Positions 1 to 8,972 of a DNA stretch of 44,907 bases are shown piece after piece (the first letter of the stretch is position 1; each line of letters starts with the position of its first letter). The stretch covers positions 1 through 44,907 of the forward strand of contig JAFOCI010000036.1 in NCBI GenBank assembly GCA_017381365.1, written 5' to 3'. Under the pieces are notes generated by a model, which was not told where the DNA came from, made no database searches, and saw only the letters and a program-made list of their open reading frames with translations. The position numbers were made by a program, and so were the translations under genes. This DNA is from Treponema sp. (GTDB lineage: Bacteria; Spirochaetota; Spirochaetia; Treponematales; Treponemataceae).

Positions 1-14
1 AGCGTTGCTACATG

Positions 15-60
15 CGCAAGTCGGCAAGGAAACTATCGTTTCCGACTTGCGAATGTTTTT
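15..60 (+). terminator. Intrinsic terminator of a gene left of the window
   Basis: Arms CGCAAGTCGG (15-24) and CCGACTTGCG (42-51) pair, with GGAAAC (28-33) and GTTTCC (38-43) as a competing inner pairing. A T-run follows at 56-60. It would end a plus-strand transcript entering from the left. Its right arm and tail also begin the dispersed repeat at 44-152. Confidence 0.55.
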
Positions 61-152
61 GCCAGCCTCTTTCTTCCTTCCCGTATTTTCATAATTAAAC
101 AATTTTTTGTAAAATCAATTTTATGTTTAATTTTCAAAAAACTCGAATTTGG
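44..152 (+). repeat. Dispersed ~110-bp repeat, copy 1
   Basis: This stretch is nearly identical to 14506-14616: both start with GACTTGCGAATGTTTTT and end at AAAAAACTCGAATTT, with only a few substitutions and one extra T. It holds an inverted repeat AATTAAACA / TGTTTAATT. No coding potential is seen. Bases 153-245 hold only AT-rich sequence before the purM stop. Confidence 0.8.
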
Positions 153-245
153 GATTATATACAAAATAATAAAAAAACACAGACAAACAAGAAAAATTCC
201 GTGCTTATCTGTGTTTATCTGTGAATTTTGTATCTATATCAAGAA

Positions 246-1334
246 CTAGTCCTCAAAGAGCACTTTTTCTTTCTGAGTTTCGGCTTTTCCTTCAGCGTAT
301 GCTACGCGACCGATTTTGTATGCAACCATATCTTTGCAGTCATCGCGATGATATTTAGAAGCATTTTTGTTGAACATTTCCATAATAGCATCAGCATCTT
401 TTGCCTTAACTGCAAGAACCATACGAATACCCATGTTAAAAGTATTATAGATTGTTTCAAGATCAGCACCGCGTTTAATCAATTCGCCGAATACAGGAGG
501 AATGTCCCATGAATCGCGCTTAATGATAGAAATAAGCTGCTTTTTACCTTCTTTTGCTTTTGGATACATACGAGGAATATTTTCATAAAATCCACCGCCA
601 GTTACGTGAACCATACCGTGAATAGATTTCTTGTATTTAGCAAGAACTTCCATTACGGGTTTTACGTAAATACGAGTTGGTGTAAGGAGAAGTTCACCAA
701 TTGTCATTTCTTTTCCGTCTACAGTTACCTTTTCGTTAAGGTCTGTTACAAGCTTACGAACAAGACTAAAACCGTTTGAGTGAACACCTGTTGAAGAAAG
801 ACCGATAAGAACGTCACCTTCTTCAATATTTTCACCTGTAATCATATCTTTCTTTTCGCCAACGCCAACGCCAAAACCTGCAAGGTCATATTTACCAATG
901 TCATAAAAACCTGGCATTTCAGCTGTTTCACCACCCAGCAATGCACAACCTGTCATTACACAACCGTCAGCAACGCCTTTTACAAGATCAGCAGCAACTT
1001 CTGCTTCCAGTTTTCCACAAGCAACATAGTCAAGGAAGAACAATGTCTGAACACCTGAACAAAGAATGTCATTTACGCTCATGGCAACACAGTCAATACC
1101 AACTGTATCATATTTTTTCATCTGGAAAGCAACATCAAGCTTTGTACCAACACCATCAGTACCGCTTACCATAACAGGATTTTCATAACCTTTAGGAATT
1201 TCAAACATTCCGTTGAAGCTTCCCAAACCTGTCAAAAGACCAGGAATTGCAGTTCTTTTTGCATGATCCTTGTACTTATCAACAGCGCGATAACCTTCTT
1301 CAACATCTACACCAGATTCTTTGTAACTTGCCAT
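246..1334 (-). CDS. purM: Phosphoribosylformylglycinamidine cyclo-ligase (AIR synthetase)
   Basis: PurM makes 5-aminoimidazole ribotide from FGAM and ATP in cytosolic de novo purine synthesis. The 362-residue product is close to the usual length of about 345. It shows the family hallmarks: an N-terminal region GVDVEEGYRAVDKYKDH, then SGTDGVGTKLDVAF (about residue 57), and GGETAEMPGFY (about 134). It is the last gene of a minus-strand run purE-purF-purM, 112 bp after purF. No riboswitch-like structure is obvious in the gaps. Identification is by motif recognition and context. Confidence 0.95.
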   Translation of the reverse strand: MASYKESGVDVEEGYRAVDKYKDHAKRTAIPGLLTGLGSFNGMFEIPKGYENPVMVSGTDGVGTKLDVAFQMKKYDTVGIDCVAMSVNDILCSGVQTLFFLDYVACGKLEAEVAADLVKGVADGCVMTGCALLGGETAEMPGFYDIGKYDLAGFGVGVGEKKDMITGENIEEGDVLIGLSSTGVHSNGFSLVRKLVTDLNEKVTVDGKEMTIGELLLTPTRIYVKPVMEVLAKYKKSIHGMVHVTGGGFYENIPRMYPKAKEGKKQLISIIKRDSWDIPPVFGELIKRGADLETIYNTFNMGIRMVLAVKAKDADAIMEMFNKNASKYHRDDCKDMVAYKIGRVAYAEGKAETQKEKVLFED

Positions 1335-1446
1335 CTTGTGGACTCCTGATTAGAAATTTAATGTAAAATAAAACAACATTAAATTCCGTTAGTATGTTCA
1401 TATAATATACAGATTTTACAATCTTTTGAGAATATCCTTTACAAGG

Positions 1447-2901
1447 TTACAGCTTTTTTCCGCTCAATTCACCAGGAACACTCATAGGATATTCACCAGT
1501 AAAACATCCTTTGCAGAAACCGTACTGTTCTGGATTACATTCGCGCAATGCTTCAAACATTCCGTCTACACTGATGAATGCAAGAGAATCAGCTCCGATT
1601 TCCTTACAGATTTCTTCAACATCATGGTTAGAAGAAATAAGCTCAGCCTTTGTAGGAGTATCAATTCCCAGATAACAAGGGAATTTTACAGGAGCAGAAG
1701 AAACTCTGAAATGAACTTCTTTTGCACCTGCCCTTCTCAAAATCTGAACTAGACGACGGCTTGTTGTTCCACGCACAATAGAATCATCAATTACAATAAC
1801 ACGCTTTCCGTTAAGATCGCTTTTAAGCGCATTCAGCTTTACAAAAACCATGTTTTCACGGTCTTTCTGAGTTGGAGCAATGAAAGTACGGCCAATATAT
1901 TTATTTTTAACAACGCCCATGGCATAAGGAATTCCAGTTGCACGGCTGTAACCGATTGCTGCACCAAGACCTGAATCAGGAACACCAACAACAACGTCGG
2001 CTTCTACAGGCGATTCTTCTGCAAGCTTTGCACCAAGATGATAGCGTGCTTCCTGTACAGGAATTTCATCAACAATTGAATCCGGACGAGCAAAATATAC
2101 ATATTCAAAAATACATGAACGCTTAGAAGTCTTTTCGCCAAAATCAAAAGAAAGTACACCATCCTTATTGATGATTACGATTTCACCAGGGCGAACATCG
2201 CGAACAAAAGTTCCGTTCATTGCGTCGATTGCGCAGGATTCAGAAGCAAGAACCCAGCCACCTTCAACCTGACCAAGACAAAGAGGGCGAATTCCGTTAG
2301 GGTCTCGGGCACCAATCAAAGAATCTTTTGTCATAACGCAGAGTGCGAAAGAACCTTTAATCATCTGAATTGTATCTGTAAGAGCTCTTTCAAGACCTTT
2401 TTTGTAACCACGGGCAATAAGCTTTACGATAACTTCTGTATCACTTGAAGAAGAAAAAGTTGTACCTGTTTCTTCAAACATTTCTCTAAGCTGAACATAA
2501 TTTACAAGCTGACCGTTATGCGCAACAGCAACAGAGCCAAGCATTGTCTGAACAAGCATAGGCTGTGCATTTTCTACAGTTTTTGAACCAGCAGTGGCAT
2601 AACGAACATGGCCGATTGCAAGATTTCCCTGCAATTCCTGAAGATGTTCCAGTTTGAAAACATCAGAAACAAGTCCCATAGCCTTGTGAATCTTTACGTC
2701 TTCACCATCAGAAACACAAATACCTGCACTTTCCTGACCGCGATGCTGCAAAGAATACAGACCGTAATAGCTCATTGTAGCAGCATTCATTGGAGCTGCT
2801 TTTTTTTCATTTTCAACAGGGTTTATAAAAACACCTACAACACCACATTCATCATGAAGTTTGTCATCTGATTCCATATAAATCATTTCATTATCATTCA
2901 T
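1447..2901 (-). CDS. purF: Amidophosphoribosyltransferase
   Basis: PurF transfers the glutamine amide to PRPP, the committed step of purine synthesis. The 484-residue protein starts with a short propeptide-like segment before DECGVVGVF, whose Cys would become the N-terminal nucleophile of the class II amidotransferase after processing. The PRPP-binding motif VIVIDDSIVRGTTS is present at about residue 365. The C-terminal FCKGCFTGEYP resembles the Bacillus-type enzyme, which carries an Fe-S cluster; a cluster here is an inference. It lies 104 bp downstream of purE and 112 bp upstream of purM on the same strand. Confidence 0.95.
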   Translation of the reverse strand: MNDNEMIYMESDDKLHDECGVVGVFINPVENEKKAAPMNAATMSYYGLYSLQHRGQESAGICVSDGEDVKIHKAMGLVSDVFKLEHLQELQGNLAIGHVRYATAGSKTVENAQPMLVQTMLGSVAVAHNGQLVNYVQLREMFEETGTTFSSSSDTEVIVKLIARGYKKGLERALTDTIQMIKGSFALCVMTKDSLIGARDPNGIRPLCLGQVEGGWVLASESCAIDAMNGTFVRDVRPGEIVIINKDGVLSFDFGEKTSKRSCIFEYVYFARPDSIVDEIPVQEARYHLGAKLAEESPVEADVVVGVPDSGLGAAIGYSRATGIPYAMGVVKNKYIGRTFIAPTQKDRENMVFVKLNALKSDLNGKRVIVIDDSIVRGTTSRRLVQILRRAGAKEVHFRVSSAPVKFPCYLGIDTPTKAELISSNHDVEEICKEIGADSLAFISVDGMFEALRECNPEQYGFCKGCFTGEYPMSVPGELSGKKL

Positions 2902-3005
2902 AAAAATTCCTTTTTACTGCAGTGCAACCCCATACTGCAGAAAATCATTTATCATAAAGATGCACTTCCGCAACAAAAACGTCAGAAGTTCCTGAATAAT
3001 AAAAA

Positions 3006-3503
3006 TTAAAGCTGAACACCAGCGGCAACGCCAGCTTCTGCATCTGCTGCAAGTTTTGCGCGGAAAGCAGCAAGCTTTTCTTTGAGTTCAGGATATTTGA
3101 TTGAAAGAATTTGAACTGCAAGATAACCAGCATTCTTAGCGTTTCCAATTCCAACTGTAGCAACAGGAATCTGAGGAGGCATCTGTACAATAGAAAGAAG
3201 CGCATCCATTCCACCAAGTCCGTTTGAACCTGTAGAAATGCATTCAAGAGGAACGCCAATAACTGGCAAAGTTGTAATGCCTGCGATAACACCAGGAAGA
3301 GCGGCAGCCAGACCGGCACCTGCAATGATAACTTCAAAGCCTTCTGTTTCGCACTGTTTTACAGTCTTATGTAAAAGTTCACCAGCACGATGAGCCGAAA
3401 TAACAAAAGCTTTATATTCAACACCGAATTCCTTAAGAACGTCGGCAGCCTTACTCATTTTTTCTGTATCTGATTTAGAACCAAAGAAAATTGCAACCTT
3501 CAT
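3006..3503 (-). CDS. purE: PurE, N5-carboxyaminoimidazole ribonucleotide mutase-like
   Basis: The start is set at MKVAIFFGSKSD; a six-codon upstream extension is possible but unlike the family. The 165-residue product has GSKSD, SAHRAG and LLSIVQMP, typical of class I PurE, which converts N5-CAIR to CAIR. The loop usually written GAGGAAHLPG reads GAGLAAALPG, with Ala for the His. Treponema denticola is known for a class II PurE (AIR carboxylase), and this sequence is not of that type. First gene of the purE-purF-purM run. The assignment to PurE is firm; the exact reaction is less so. Confidence 0.9.
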   Translation of the reverse strand: MKVAIFFGSKSDTEKMSKAADVLKEFGVEYKAFVISAHRAGELLHKTVKQCETEGFEVIIAGAGLAAALPGVIAGITTLPVIGVPLECISTGSNGLGGMDALLSIVQMPPQIPVATVGIGNAKNAGYLAVQILSIKYPELKEKLAAFRAKLAADAEAGVAAGVQL

Positions 3504-3563
3504 AATAACCTCTAGCTGCAATTTTAACAGATTTTTGAACGATTAACAATTCAATGAACCATA

Positions 3564-4781
3564 TTAACATGGTATTTCGTTTGTATTAATCAGCTTGATC
3601 ATGGCATCTGCAACCTCAGGATCAAACTGCAAACCTCTTGCCTTTTCAAGTTCTTCAAGGATTTTTTCTTTTGACAAATGCTTTCTGTAGGAACGGTCGG
3701 TTGCCATAGCATCAAAAGCATCTGCAACACAGATGATTCTGGCTTCAAGTGGAATTTCTTCACCTTTTAACCCGAATATATAACCATTACCGTCAAAGCG
3801 TTCGTGATGATAAAGGGCCGCTTCACGGATATTTTCTACGCCATTGAAATCTTCAAGAACTTCCGCACCATACAAAGTATGCAGCTTCATTTCTTCCCAT
3901 TCCTCATCATCAAGACGGGCAGCCTTACAAAGAATTTCACGGGGAATAAGAACCTTTCCAATATCATGCAGCATTCCAAGAAAAAATATATGCTCCTGAA
4001 ACTCAGCATCCTTTCCCATAACCTTTGCAATCTTTTTAGAATATTCCGCAACATGGGCAGAATGCATACGGGTATACTGATCACGGGTATCAATAAAACG
4101 GGCACAAAGCTTTATAAGTTCCATAATCTGAGCATCTGAAGCCGCTGACTGTTTTTTCAAAAGAAAATACAAAATTACGCAGACTGCAAAAGTCAATAAA
4201 CTTAAGCCGGAAAGACACAAAAAGAATACAAACCAGAAATTCTCAAAGAAATTCTTGTAGAGCTTACAGACCAGTGTAAAATCAATGGAATCCAGAAGCT
4301 CATCTGTATAAAGAACAAAACCAACTTTCACGTTTCCAGTGGGAATAATTTCTGTGTTGGAAGCTTCTTCTGTAGAAGTAACGGATACATTACCTTCATT
4401 CTGAATAAAAACGCCATTCCAACTGCTGTCAATTCTGGCATTATCTGAAAGAGAAAGGTTAAGGCACCATTGTTTTACTGTTGCACTTGTATTGTTTGAA
4501 ATATAAAAATCGTACTGAGCTCCCCAGGAACCATCATCCTGCTGCCAGCAGTTTTTCTGTCCGTCACTTCTGACTGGAATTAAATAAGTTACGTTCACCC
4601 TGTCTGTTTCTGGCTGCAATCCGCAAATCATTTTATTTTCAAAATGGAGAAGCTTACTGTTTTCAATATCAATCACAATTTTAACAGACAGAAGACCTGC
4701 AAGTCCAATAACAGCAAAAGCGAGACTGACTTTTATCCAAACCTTTACTCTGGTAATAATTTTTTTCCTTTTATTTTTCAT
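3564..4781 (-). CDS. Membrane-anchored HD-GYP-type phosphohydrolase
   Basis: HD-GYP proteins hydrolyse cyclic di-GMP. The 405-residue protein has a first membrane segment (about 12-35), an extracytoplasmic region (36-180), a second membrane segment (about 183-207) and a C-terminal HD-GYP domain. Visible residues are HSAHVAEYSKKIAK, LGMLHDIGKVLIP, ALYHHERFDGNGY and ARIICVADAFDAMATDRSYR. The GYP signature reads GYI here, so the Pro is lost, though the HD and HHE metal ligands look intact. It lies 60 bp upstream of purE on the same strand and could be cotranscribed with it. The sensed ligand is unknown. Confidence 0.85.
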   Translation of the reverse strand: MKNKRKKIITRVKVWIKVSLAFAVIGLAGLLSVKIVIDIENSKLLHFENKMICGLQPETDRVNVTYLIPVRSDGQKNCWQQDDGSWGAQYDFYISNNTSATVKQWCLNLSLSDNARIDSSWNGVFIQNEGNVSVTSTEEASNTEIIPTGNVKVGFVLYTDELLDSIDFTLVCKLYKNFFENFWFVFFLCLSGLSLLTFAVCVILYFLLKKQSAASDAQIMELIKLCARFIDTRDQYTRMHSAHVAEYSKKIAKVMGKDAEFQEHIFFLGMLHDIGKVLIPREILCKAARLDDEEWEEMKLHTLYGAEVLEDFNGVENIREAALYHHERFDGNGYIFGLKGEEIPLEARIICVADAFDAMATDRSYRKHLSKEKILEELEKARGLQFDPEVADAMIKLINTNEIPC

Positions 4782-4890
4782 GATTTTTCATACAACCCCA
4801 AATCAATGTAGTAATTATATTACGGATATGAATTTATTCAATTTTTAAATTACAAATCTCACAAAAAAAATAACATATTTTCAAAATTTA

Positions 4891-5508
4891 TCACAAAAAA
4901 TGTTGAATTTCCCACTGGCTTAATATTCTGCATTCGCCTGGATTCAAATTTTCAGGGAGATTAAGCGAAGAAATGGAAATTCTGTGCAGTTCAACAACCT
5001 GGTTTTTCATTGCCGCAAACATTCTGCGAACTTCATGGAATTTTCCTTCCGTAACAGTAAGCCGTGCTTTTTTTTCAGAAAGCCACACTAGTTTTGCAGG
5101 ACGACTCTGCTGTTGTGGGAATTTTTTATCCGGCGGAAGCATCACTCCTTTTGCAAATTCTTCTATATATATGCGCTGATTAACTGACGATACGGCTTCA
5201 GAAAGAATTGTCTCATAAACTTTACTGATATGATTTTCAGGAATCATAAGTTTGTGAGAAAAATCACCGTCTGTTGTCAAAATCAGAAGTCCTCCAGTTT
5301 CCTTATCAAGACGGCCAACCGTATGAAGATTCAGTTTATTTTCCAGACAGTATTTCTTTATTTCTTCAGGAACCAGATTGAACACGACGGGACTTCTGTC
5401 ACTTACCGTTGAACATACATAACCTGAAGGTTTATTCATCATCAGATAAATATGTTTTGCATTCAAAGGATTTTTATTTCTATGGCGCATTCTTTTATAA
5501 TAACGCAA
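4891..5508 (-). CDS. RsuA/RluB/RluE-family pseudouridine synthase lacking an S4 domain
   Basis: These enzymes isomerise a uridine in rRNA. The 205-residue product begins almost directly with the catalytic domain: IYLMMNKPSGYVCST near residue 19, then the catalytic motif GRLDKETGGLLILTTDG with its Asp at about residue 67, and GKFHEVRRMFAA in the C-terminal part. The usual RsuA has about 60 extra N-terminal residues forming an S4 RNA-binding domain; that part is absent, as in RluE. The target base (16S or 23S) cannot be told. MRHRNK, six codons in, is an alternative start. Divergent from the PHP gene. Confidence 0.85.
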   Translation of the reverse strand: MRYYKRMRHRNKNPLNAKHIYLMMNKPSGYVCSTVSDRSPVVFNLVPEEIKKYCLENKLNLHTVGRLDKETGGLLILTTDGDFSHKLMIPENHISKVYETILSEAVSSVNQRIYIEEFAKGVMLPPDKKFPQQQSRPAKLVWLSEKKARLTVTEGKFHEVRRMFAAMKNQVVELHRISISSLNLPENLNPGECRILSQWEIQHFL

Positions 5509-5578
5509 AAAGTGGTTTAATGGTATTAATCTGATTTAAGGTTGAATTTCAAGCTTTTACAGTAATTACAGAGGCAAT

Positions 5579-6379
5579 ATGGAGCACATAAAATCAAATT
5601 ATCACACTCATACTGAGCTTTGCAAACATGCAAAAGGAATGCCTGTTGATTTTGCTCAAAAGGCAGTTGAATTCAATGTTCAGATTTTAGGCATAAGCGA
5701 TCATGCTCCTTTTAAAGACGTGGATTTTGGTTACAGAATGCTTTTTTCAGAACTCGATTTATATTGCGATGCTGTAGATAAAGCAAAATCAGATTTTTCT
5801 GATAAGGTTGAAATTCTTAAATCATTAGAAATTGAATATCTTCCTGAATACACAAAAGGCAAAAATTATTACGAAGAACTTTTAACCGAAAGGAAAATGG
5901 ATTATCTTCTGCTTGGAGAACATTTTTTCCGTGACTCACAAGGAAATCTGCACAACATTACATCAATTCAGAATACAGAGCTGGCAGTTGAATACGCAGA
6001 AAGCTGCGCAGAAGCAATGAAAACGGGATATTTCAAAATCATGGCTCATCCTGATCTTTTCTGCATAAACGAACCTTTTCCATGGAATGACGATTATGAG
6101 AGATGTTCTGACATTCTGATAGAAAACGCCATAAAAAATAATGTAGTGCTTGAATACAATGCAAACGGCCTGCGACGTGGCAAAAAAAATTATCCAGACG
6201 GAAAAAGGTTTCAATATCCACACGAACGGTTCTGGAAAAAAGTAAAAGATGCAGGACTTTCTGCAGTTGCTGGCTCTGATGCTCACAATCCAGATGTTCT
6301 TTGGGACAATGCAGCAGAAACAAGCATTAAAACTCTGGCCCAGCTTGGAATCAATAGAATAGAAAAAATAAAACTGTAG
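5579..6379 (+). CDS. PHP-domain phosphatase, histidinol-phosphatase (HisK/HisJ) type
   Basis: The 266-residue protein is a PHP metal-dependent phosphoesterase. Metal ligands are visible in YHTHTELCKHAKG (about residue 8), GEHFFRD (about 117), IMAHPDLF (about 155) and AGSDAHNPDVLW (about 231). The arrangement fits the monofunctional histidinol-phosphate phosphatase of histidine synthesis. No other his gene lies nearby, so another phosphoester substrate is possible. The start follows an AGAGG-like site. A permease gene begins 11 bp downstream on the same strand. Confidence 0.75.
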   Translation: MEHIKSNYHTHTELCKHAKGMPVDFAQKAVEFNVQILGISDHAPFKDVDFGYRMLFSELDLYCDAVDKAKSDFSDKVEILKSLEIEYLPEYTKGKNYYEELLTERKMDYLLLGEHFFRDSQGNLHNITSIQNTELAVEYAESCAEAMKTGYFKIMAHPDLFCINEPFPWNDDYERCSDILIENAIKNNVVLEYNANGLRRGKKNYPDGKRFQYPHERFWKKVKDAGLSAVAGSDAHNPDVLWDNAAETSIKTLAQLGINRIEKIKL

Positions 6380-6390
6380 GAACAAAACAA

Positions 6391-7524
6391 ATGAATAGAA
6401 TTATTTCAATTTTCAAAAAAGAACTTATGCTTAGCGTTTCTCTGCTGGCTGCAATTGTATCGCTTTTTATTACTCCGCCAGATTCTGACCTTTTGAAAAA
6501 CATTGACTGGCGTACTCTGGCAACCTTGTTCATGCTTCTTTCTGTTCTGGAAGGTTTTAAACAGGAAAACATTTTTGCCCCTTTACTGCGCAGAACTAGC
6601 CGCCTTTCAAAAATGAAAAATCTTTCGCTGTTCTTTGTTTTCTCTGTCTTTTTTACGTCCATGTTCGTAACAAATGATGTTTCGCTTATTATTTTTGTGC
6701 CACTAACAATAATAATGTTTCGTGCTGGCGGAAAAGAAAAATACATTCTTCCAGTTCTGACATTTGAAAACATTGCGGCAATCCGCGGCTCTCTTTTAAC
6801 TCCATTCGGAAGTCCCCAGAATCTGTTTCTGTTTAGTCAGAGCGGAATATCCGTACATGTTTTTTTAGGTTATATGTTTCCTTTATGGATTTGCAGTGCT
6901 GTTCTTCTTTTTCTTTTCATAGTTTTTTTGTACCGTAAAGATTTAAGCGAAAAAATTACAATAAATGAAGAAAATGTATGTGAAAAATGGAAACCTGAAC
7001 AGAAACGAAATCGCATTCTTTACATTTCGCTCTTCATCGTTGTAATCGCTTCAATCGTAACACGAACAAAATTCTGGCCTTACGTTACAGCTGTAGTTGC
7101 AGCAAGCCTTTTGATTTTTGACCGCAAAATTCTGCGACGCACAGATTACGTACTTCTGCTGACATTCTTCTGTTTCTTTGTTTTCAGCTCCTCAATCTGC
7201 AGAAATCCGTCAATTTCTGATTTTCTGAAAAAATCTGTGGAAGGAAATGAATACTGGTGGAGCATTTTGCTAAGTCAGATTATATCAAACGTACCAGCCA
7301 GCATCGTATTATGGCCATTCACAACAAATCTTAAAGCTCTTTTATATGGATTGGACAGCGCAGGATTATGCTCAATAATCGGAAGCCTTGCCTCGGTAAT
7401 AAATTACAGAATCTATTCAAAAGAATATCCGGGAAATGCAGCTGCATTTATGAAGACATTCCAGATTATAAGCCTTGCTTTCTTTGCCATCGTTGTAATT
7501 CCACAATGGTTCTTGTGCAGATAA
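6391..7524 (+). CDS. SLC13/ArsB-like (ion transporter superfamily) permease
   Basis: A 377-residue polytopic membrane protein with around ten hydrophobic segments. It carries paired signature regions typical of the citrate/arsenite/NhaD permease superfamily: FVTNDVSLIIFVPLTI with TPFGSPQNLFLF in the first half, and SQIISNVPASIVLWPF in the second. The substrate cannot be read from sequence; dicarboxylate, arsenite or Na+/H+ exchange are all possible. It starts 11 bp after the PHP gene, probably in one transcript. Its stop lies next to that of the convergent STAS gene. Confidence 0.75.
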   Translation: MNRIISIFKKELMLSVSLLAAIVSLFITPPDSDLLKNIDWRTLATLFMLLSVLEGFKQENIFAPLLRRTSRLSKMKNLSLFFVFSVFFTSMFVTNDVSLIIFVPLTIIMFRAGGKEKYILPVLTFENIAAIRGSLLTPFGSPQNLFLFSQSGISVHVFLGYMFPLWICSAVLLFLFIVFLYRKDLSEKITINEENVCEKWKPEQKRNRILYISLFIVVIASIVTRTKFWPYVTAVVAASLLIFDRKILRRTDYVLLLTFFCFFVFSSSICRNPSISDFLKKSVEGNEYWWSILLSQIISNVPASIVLWPFTTNLKALLYGLDSAGLCSIIGSLASVINYRIYSKEYPGNAAAFMKTFQIISLAFFAIVVIPQWFLCR

Positions 7525-7525
7525 A

Positions 7526-8074
7526 TTAGAGAGAAACAGTTCCGTTGCCATCTACAGAAATAATAGCCTTGCAGCTTGGACAACGGAATTTTCCTGCATA
7601 CTTTGCCTTAAGATGAACGTTACAGATTGGACAGGTAATCGACTTAGGAAATACCGACTCAATTAGAGTAGTTTTATCTCCAAGAGATTTTACGCCATCA
7701 TCATAATTTGCAACAATATGGAAAAAATGAGAAAAACCAAGCAATTGGAATAATTCTTCAACCTTTGGCTGTAAATCTGTAAATACAATATTACCGCCAA
7801 TATCCTTTAGCTTCGAAAAGAAAGTTGCAAAAACACCAATACCGGTAGAAGAAACATAGTCCAAAGCTGAACATCTGAAAATAACTTTTAAATATCCAGC
7901 TGCAACAATCTTTTCCAATTTCTCTTGAAAAAAAACAGAATTATAATTATCCAAGCTTCCTTTTATATGTACAGAAATGCAATGATCAACGGCATCTACG
8001 GTGCTCAATGTTACACTGAGATTTTTATCATACGAATCATCAAACCCTGGTATTATATTCTCGTTACTAGTCAT
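7526..8074 (-). CDS. STAS-domain protein with C-terminal zinc ribbon
   Basis: The 182-residue protein has a STAS domain (about 20-130), the fold of anti-sigma-factor antagonists, with the phospho-acceptor-type segment DYVSSTGIGVFA at about 70. A ribbon with CPIC and CPSC (about 150-172) would bind zinc. Such proteins usually take part in partner-switching with a HATPase kinase and a PP2C phosphatase; a SpoIIE-type phosphatase is encoded at 34.4 kb, but no link is shown. The gene is convergent with the permease. The ribbon may add protein or nucleic-acid binding. Confidence 0.8.
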   Translation of the reverse strand: MTSNENIIPGFDDSYDKNLSVTLSTVDAVDHCISVHIKGSLDNYNSVFFQEKLEKIVAAGYLKVIFRCSALDYVSSTGIGVFATFFSKLKDIGGNIVFTDLQPKVEELFQLLGFSHFFHIVANYDDGVKSLGDKTTLIESVFPKSITCPICNVHLKAKYAGKFRCPSCKAIISVDGNGTVSL

Positions 8075-8146
8075 AAAAAATCCGATTATGTTTTATATAT
8101 AACTATTTTAACATATATTTCAGATTTCTTTAATACCTTTTTCTTA

Positions 8147-8833
8147 TCATTTGCTATTTTCGCTCTGAAATTCTTCTTTTTCCTTCCTAAATTGATTTAC
8201 AAGCTCTTCCCTCGTAAGATTTCCATTACGTTCACGAGCAGCTTTTAATTTTCTGTAAATCGTATTTTCACTAAATCCTACAACCTCTTTCTGATAAACC
8301 ATTCCATTGCTCAACTGTTCAAGAATATCTCTTTCATCTTCGTACAGAACAAGTTTTTTGCGACGAAATTTGTCATTCAGAACATATTCCACAATTCCAA
8401 TGAACCATAAACTGCGCACAATATGAATAAAGTAATGGTAAATTCTTTCTTCGTTCAAACAGAACGCAATAGAAACCACAACGAAATAAAAAATCAATGC
8501 AATCTTTCGCAATTTAGGTTTAAGCATAACAACAATACTTACAATAAAAAGTCCTGTATAATTATTAAAGAGATAGGTTTTATCAAAAGCTGTTCCAAAA
8601 ATTATTATTGCAGAGTATATAAAATAGAAAATCGGAAACAATTTCTTGCCAAAAAGCAACGCTAATGGCATATACAAAAAATTCGCAATAATTATTATGT
8701 ATGCCAGTGTATTAAAACCAAGCTGAAAACCTTTCCATACATACAAAGCTGAAAGTATTACAGAAAGAATCGACGTGAATAAAACAAATTTGTCTTTAAA
8801 AAAAATTATATAACATAAAAAACTCCCATACAT
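8147..8833 (-). CDS. Membrane protein with C-terminal HTH domain
   Basis: A 228-residue protein. The first 145 or so residues form about five to six hydrophobic segments. The cytosolic tail starts near ERDILEQLSNGMVYQKEVV and continues with FSENTIYRKLKAARERNG, a LuxR/GerE-like or sigma region 4-like helix-turn-helix. This suggests a membrane-tethered transcription factor. No ligand domain is recognised. It stands alone between a STAS gene and a divergent DUF4153-like gene, 139 bp from the latter. The family is unnamed to me. Confidence 0.6.
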   Translation of the reverse strand: MYGSFLCYIIFFKDKFVLFTSILSVILSALYVWKGFQLGFNTLAYIIIIANFLYMPLALLFGKKLFPIFYFIYSAIIIFGTAFDKTYLFNNYTGLFIVSIVVMLKPKLRKIALIFYFVVVSIAFCLNEERIYHYFIHIVRSLWFIGIVEYVLNDKFRRKKLVLYEDERDILEQLSNGMVYQKEVVGFSENTIYRKLKAARERNGNLTREELVNQFRKEKEEFQSENSK

Positions 8834-8972
8834 AAAAATTATATATTTAAAATAACATTAAATTCAAAAAAATAAAGAATTTTTCTTAAATTCTTTATCA
8901 TCAAAAAATCATCACAGCCTGCTTTTAGTAATAAAATTGCATTTTTGCATATTTTTCATATAAAATATCATC

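Noticed and set aside
3504..3563. Purine riboswitch before purE
   Set aside because: The gap is only 60 bp and shows no conserved three-way junction.
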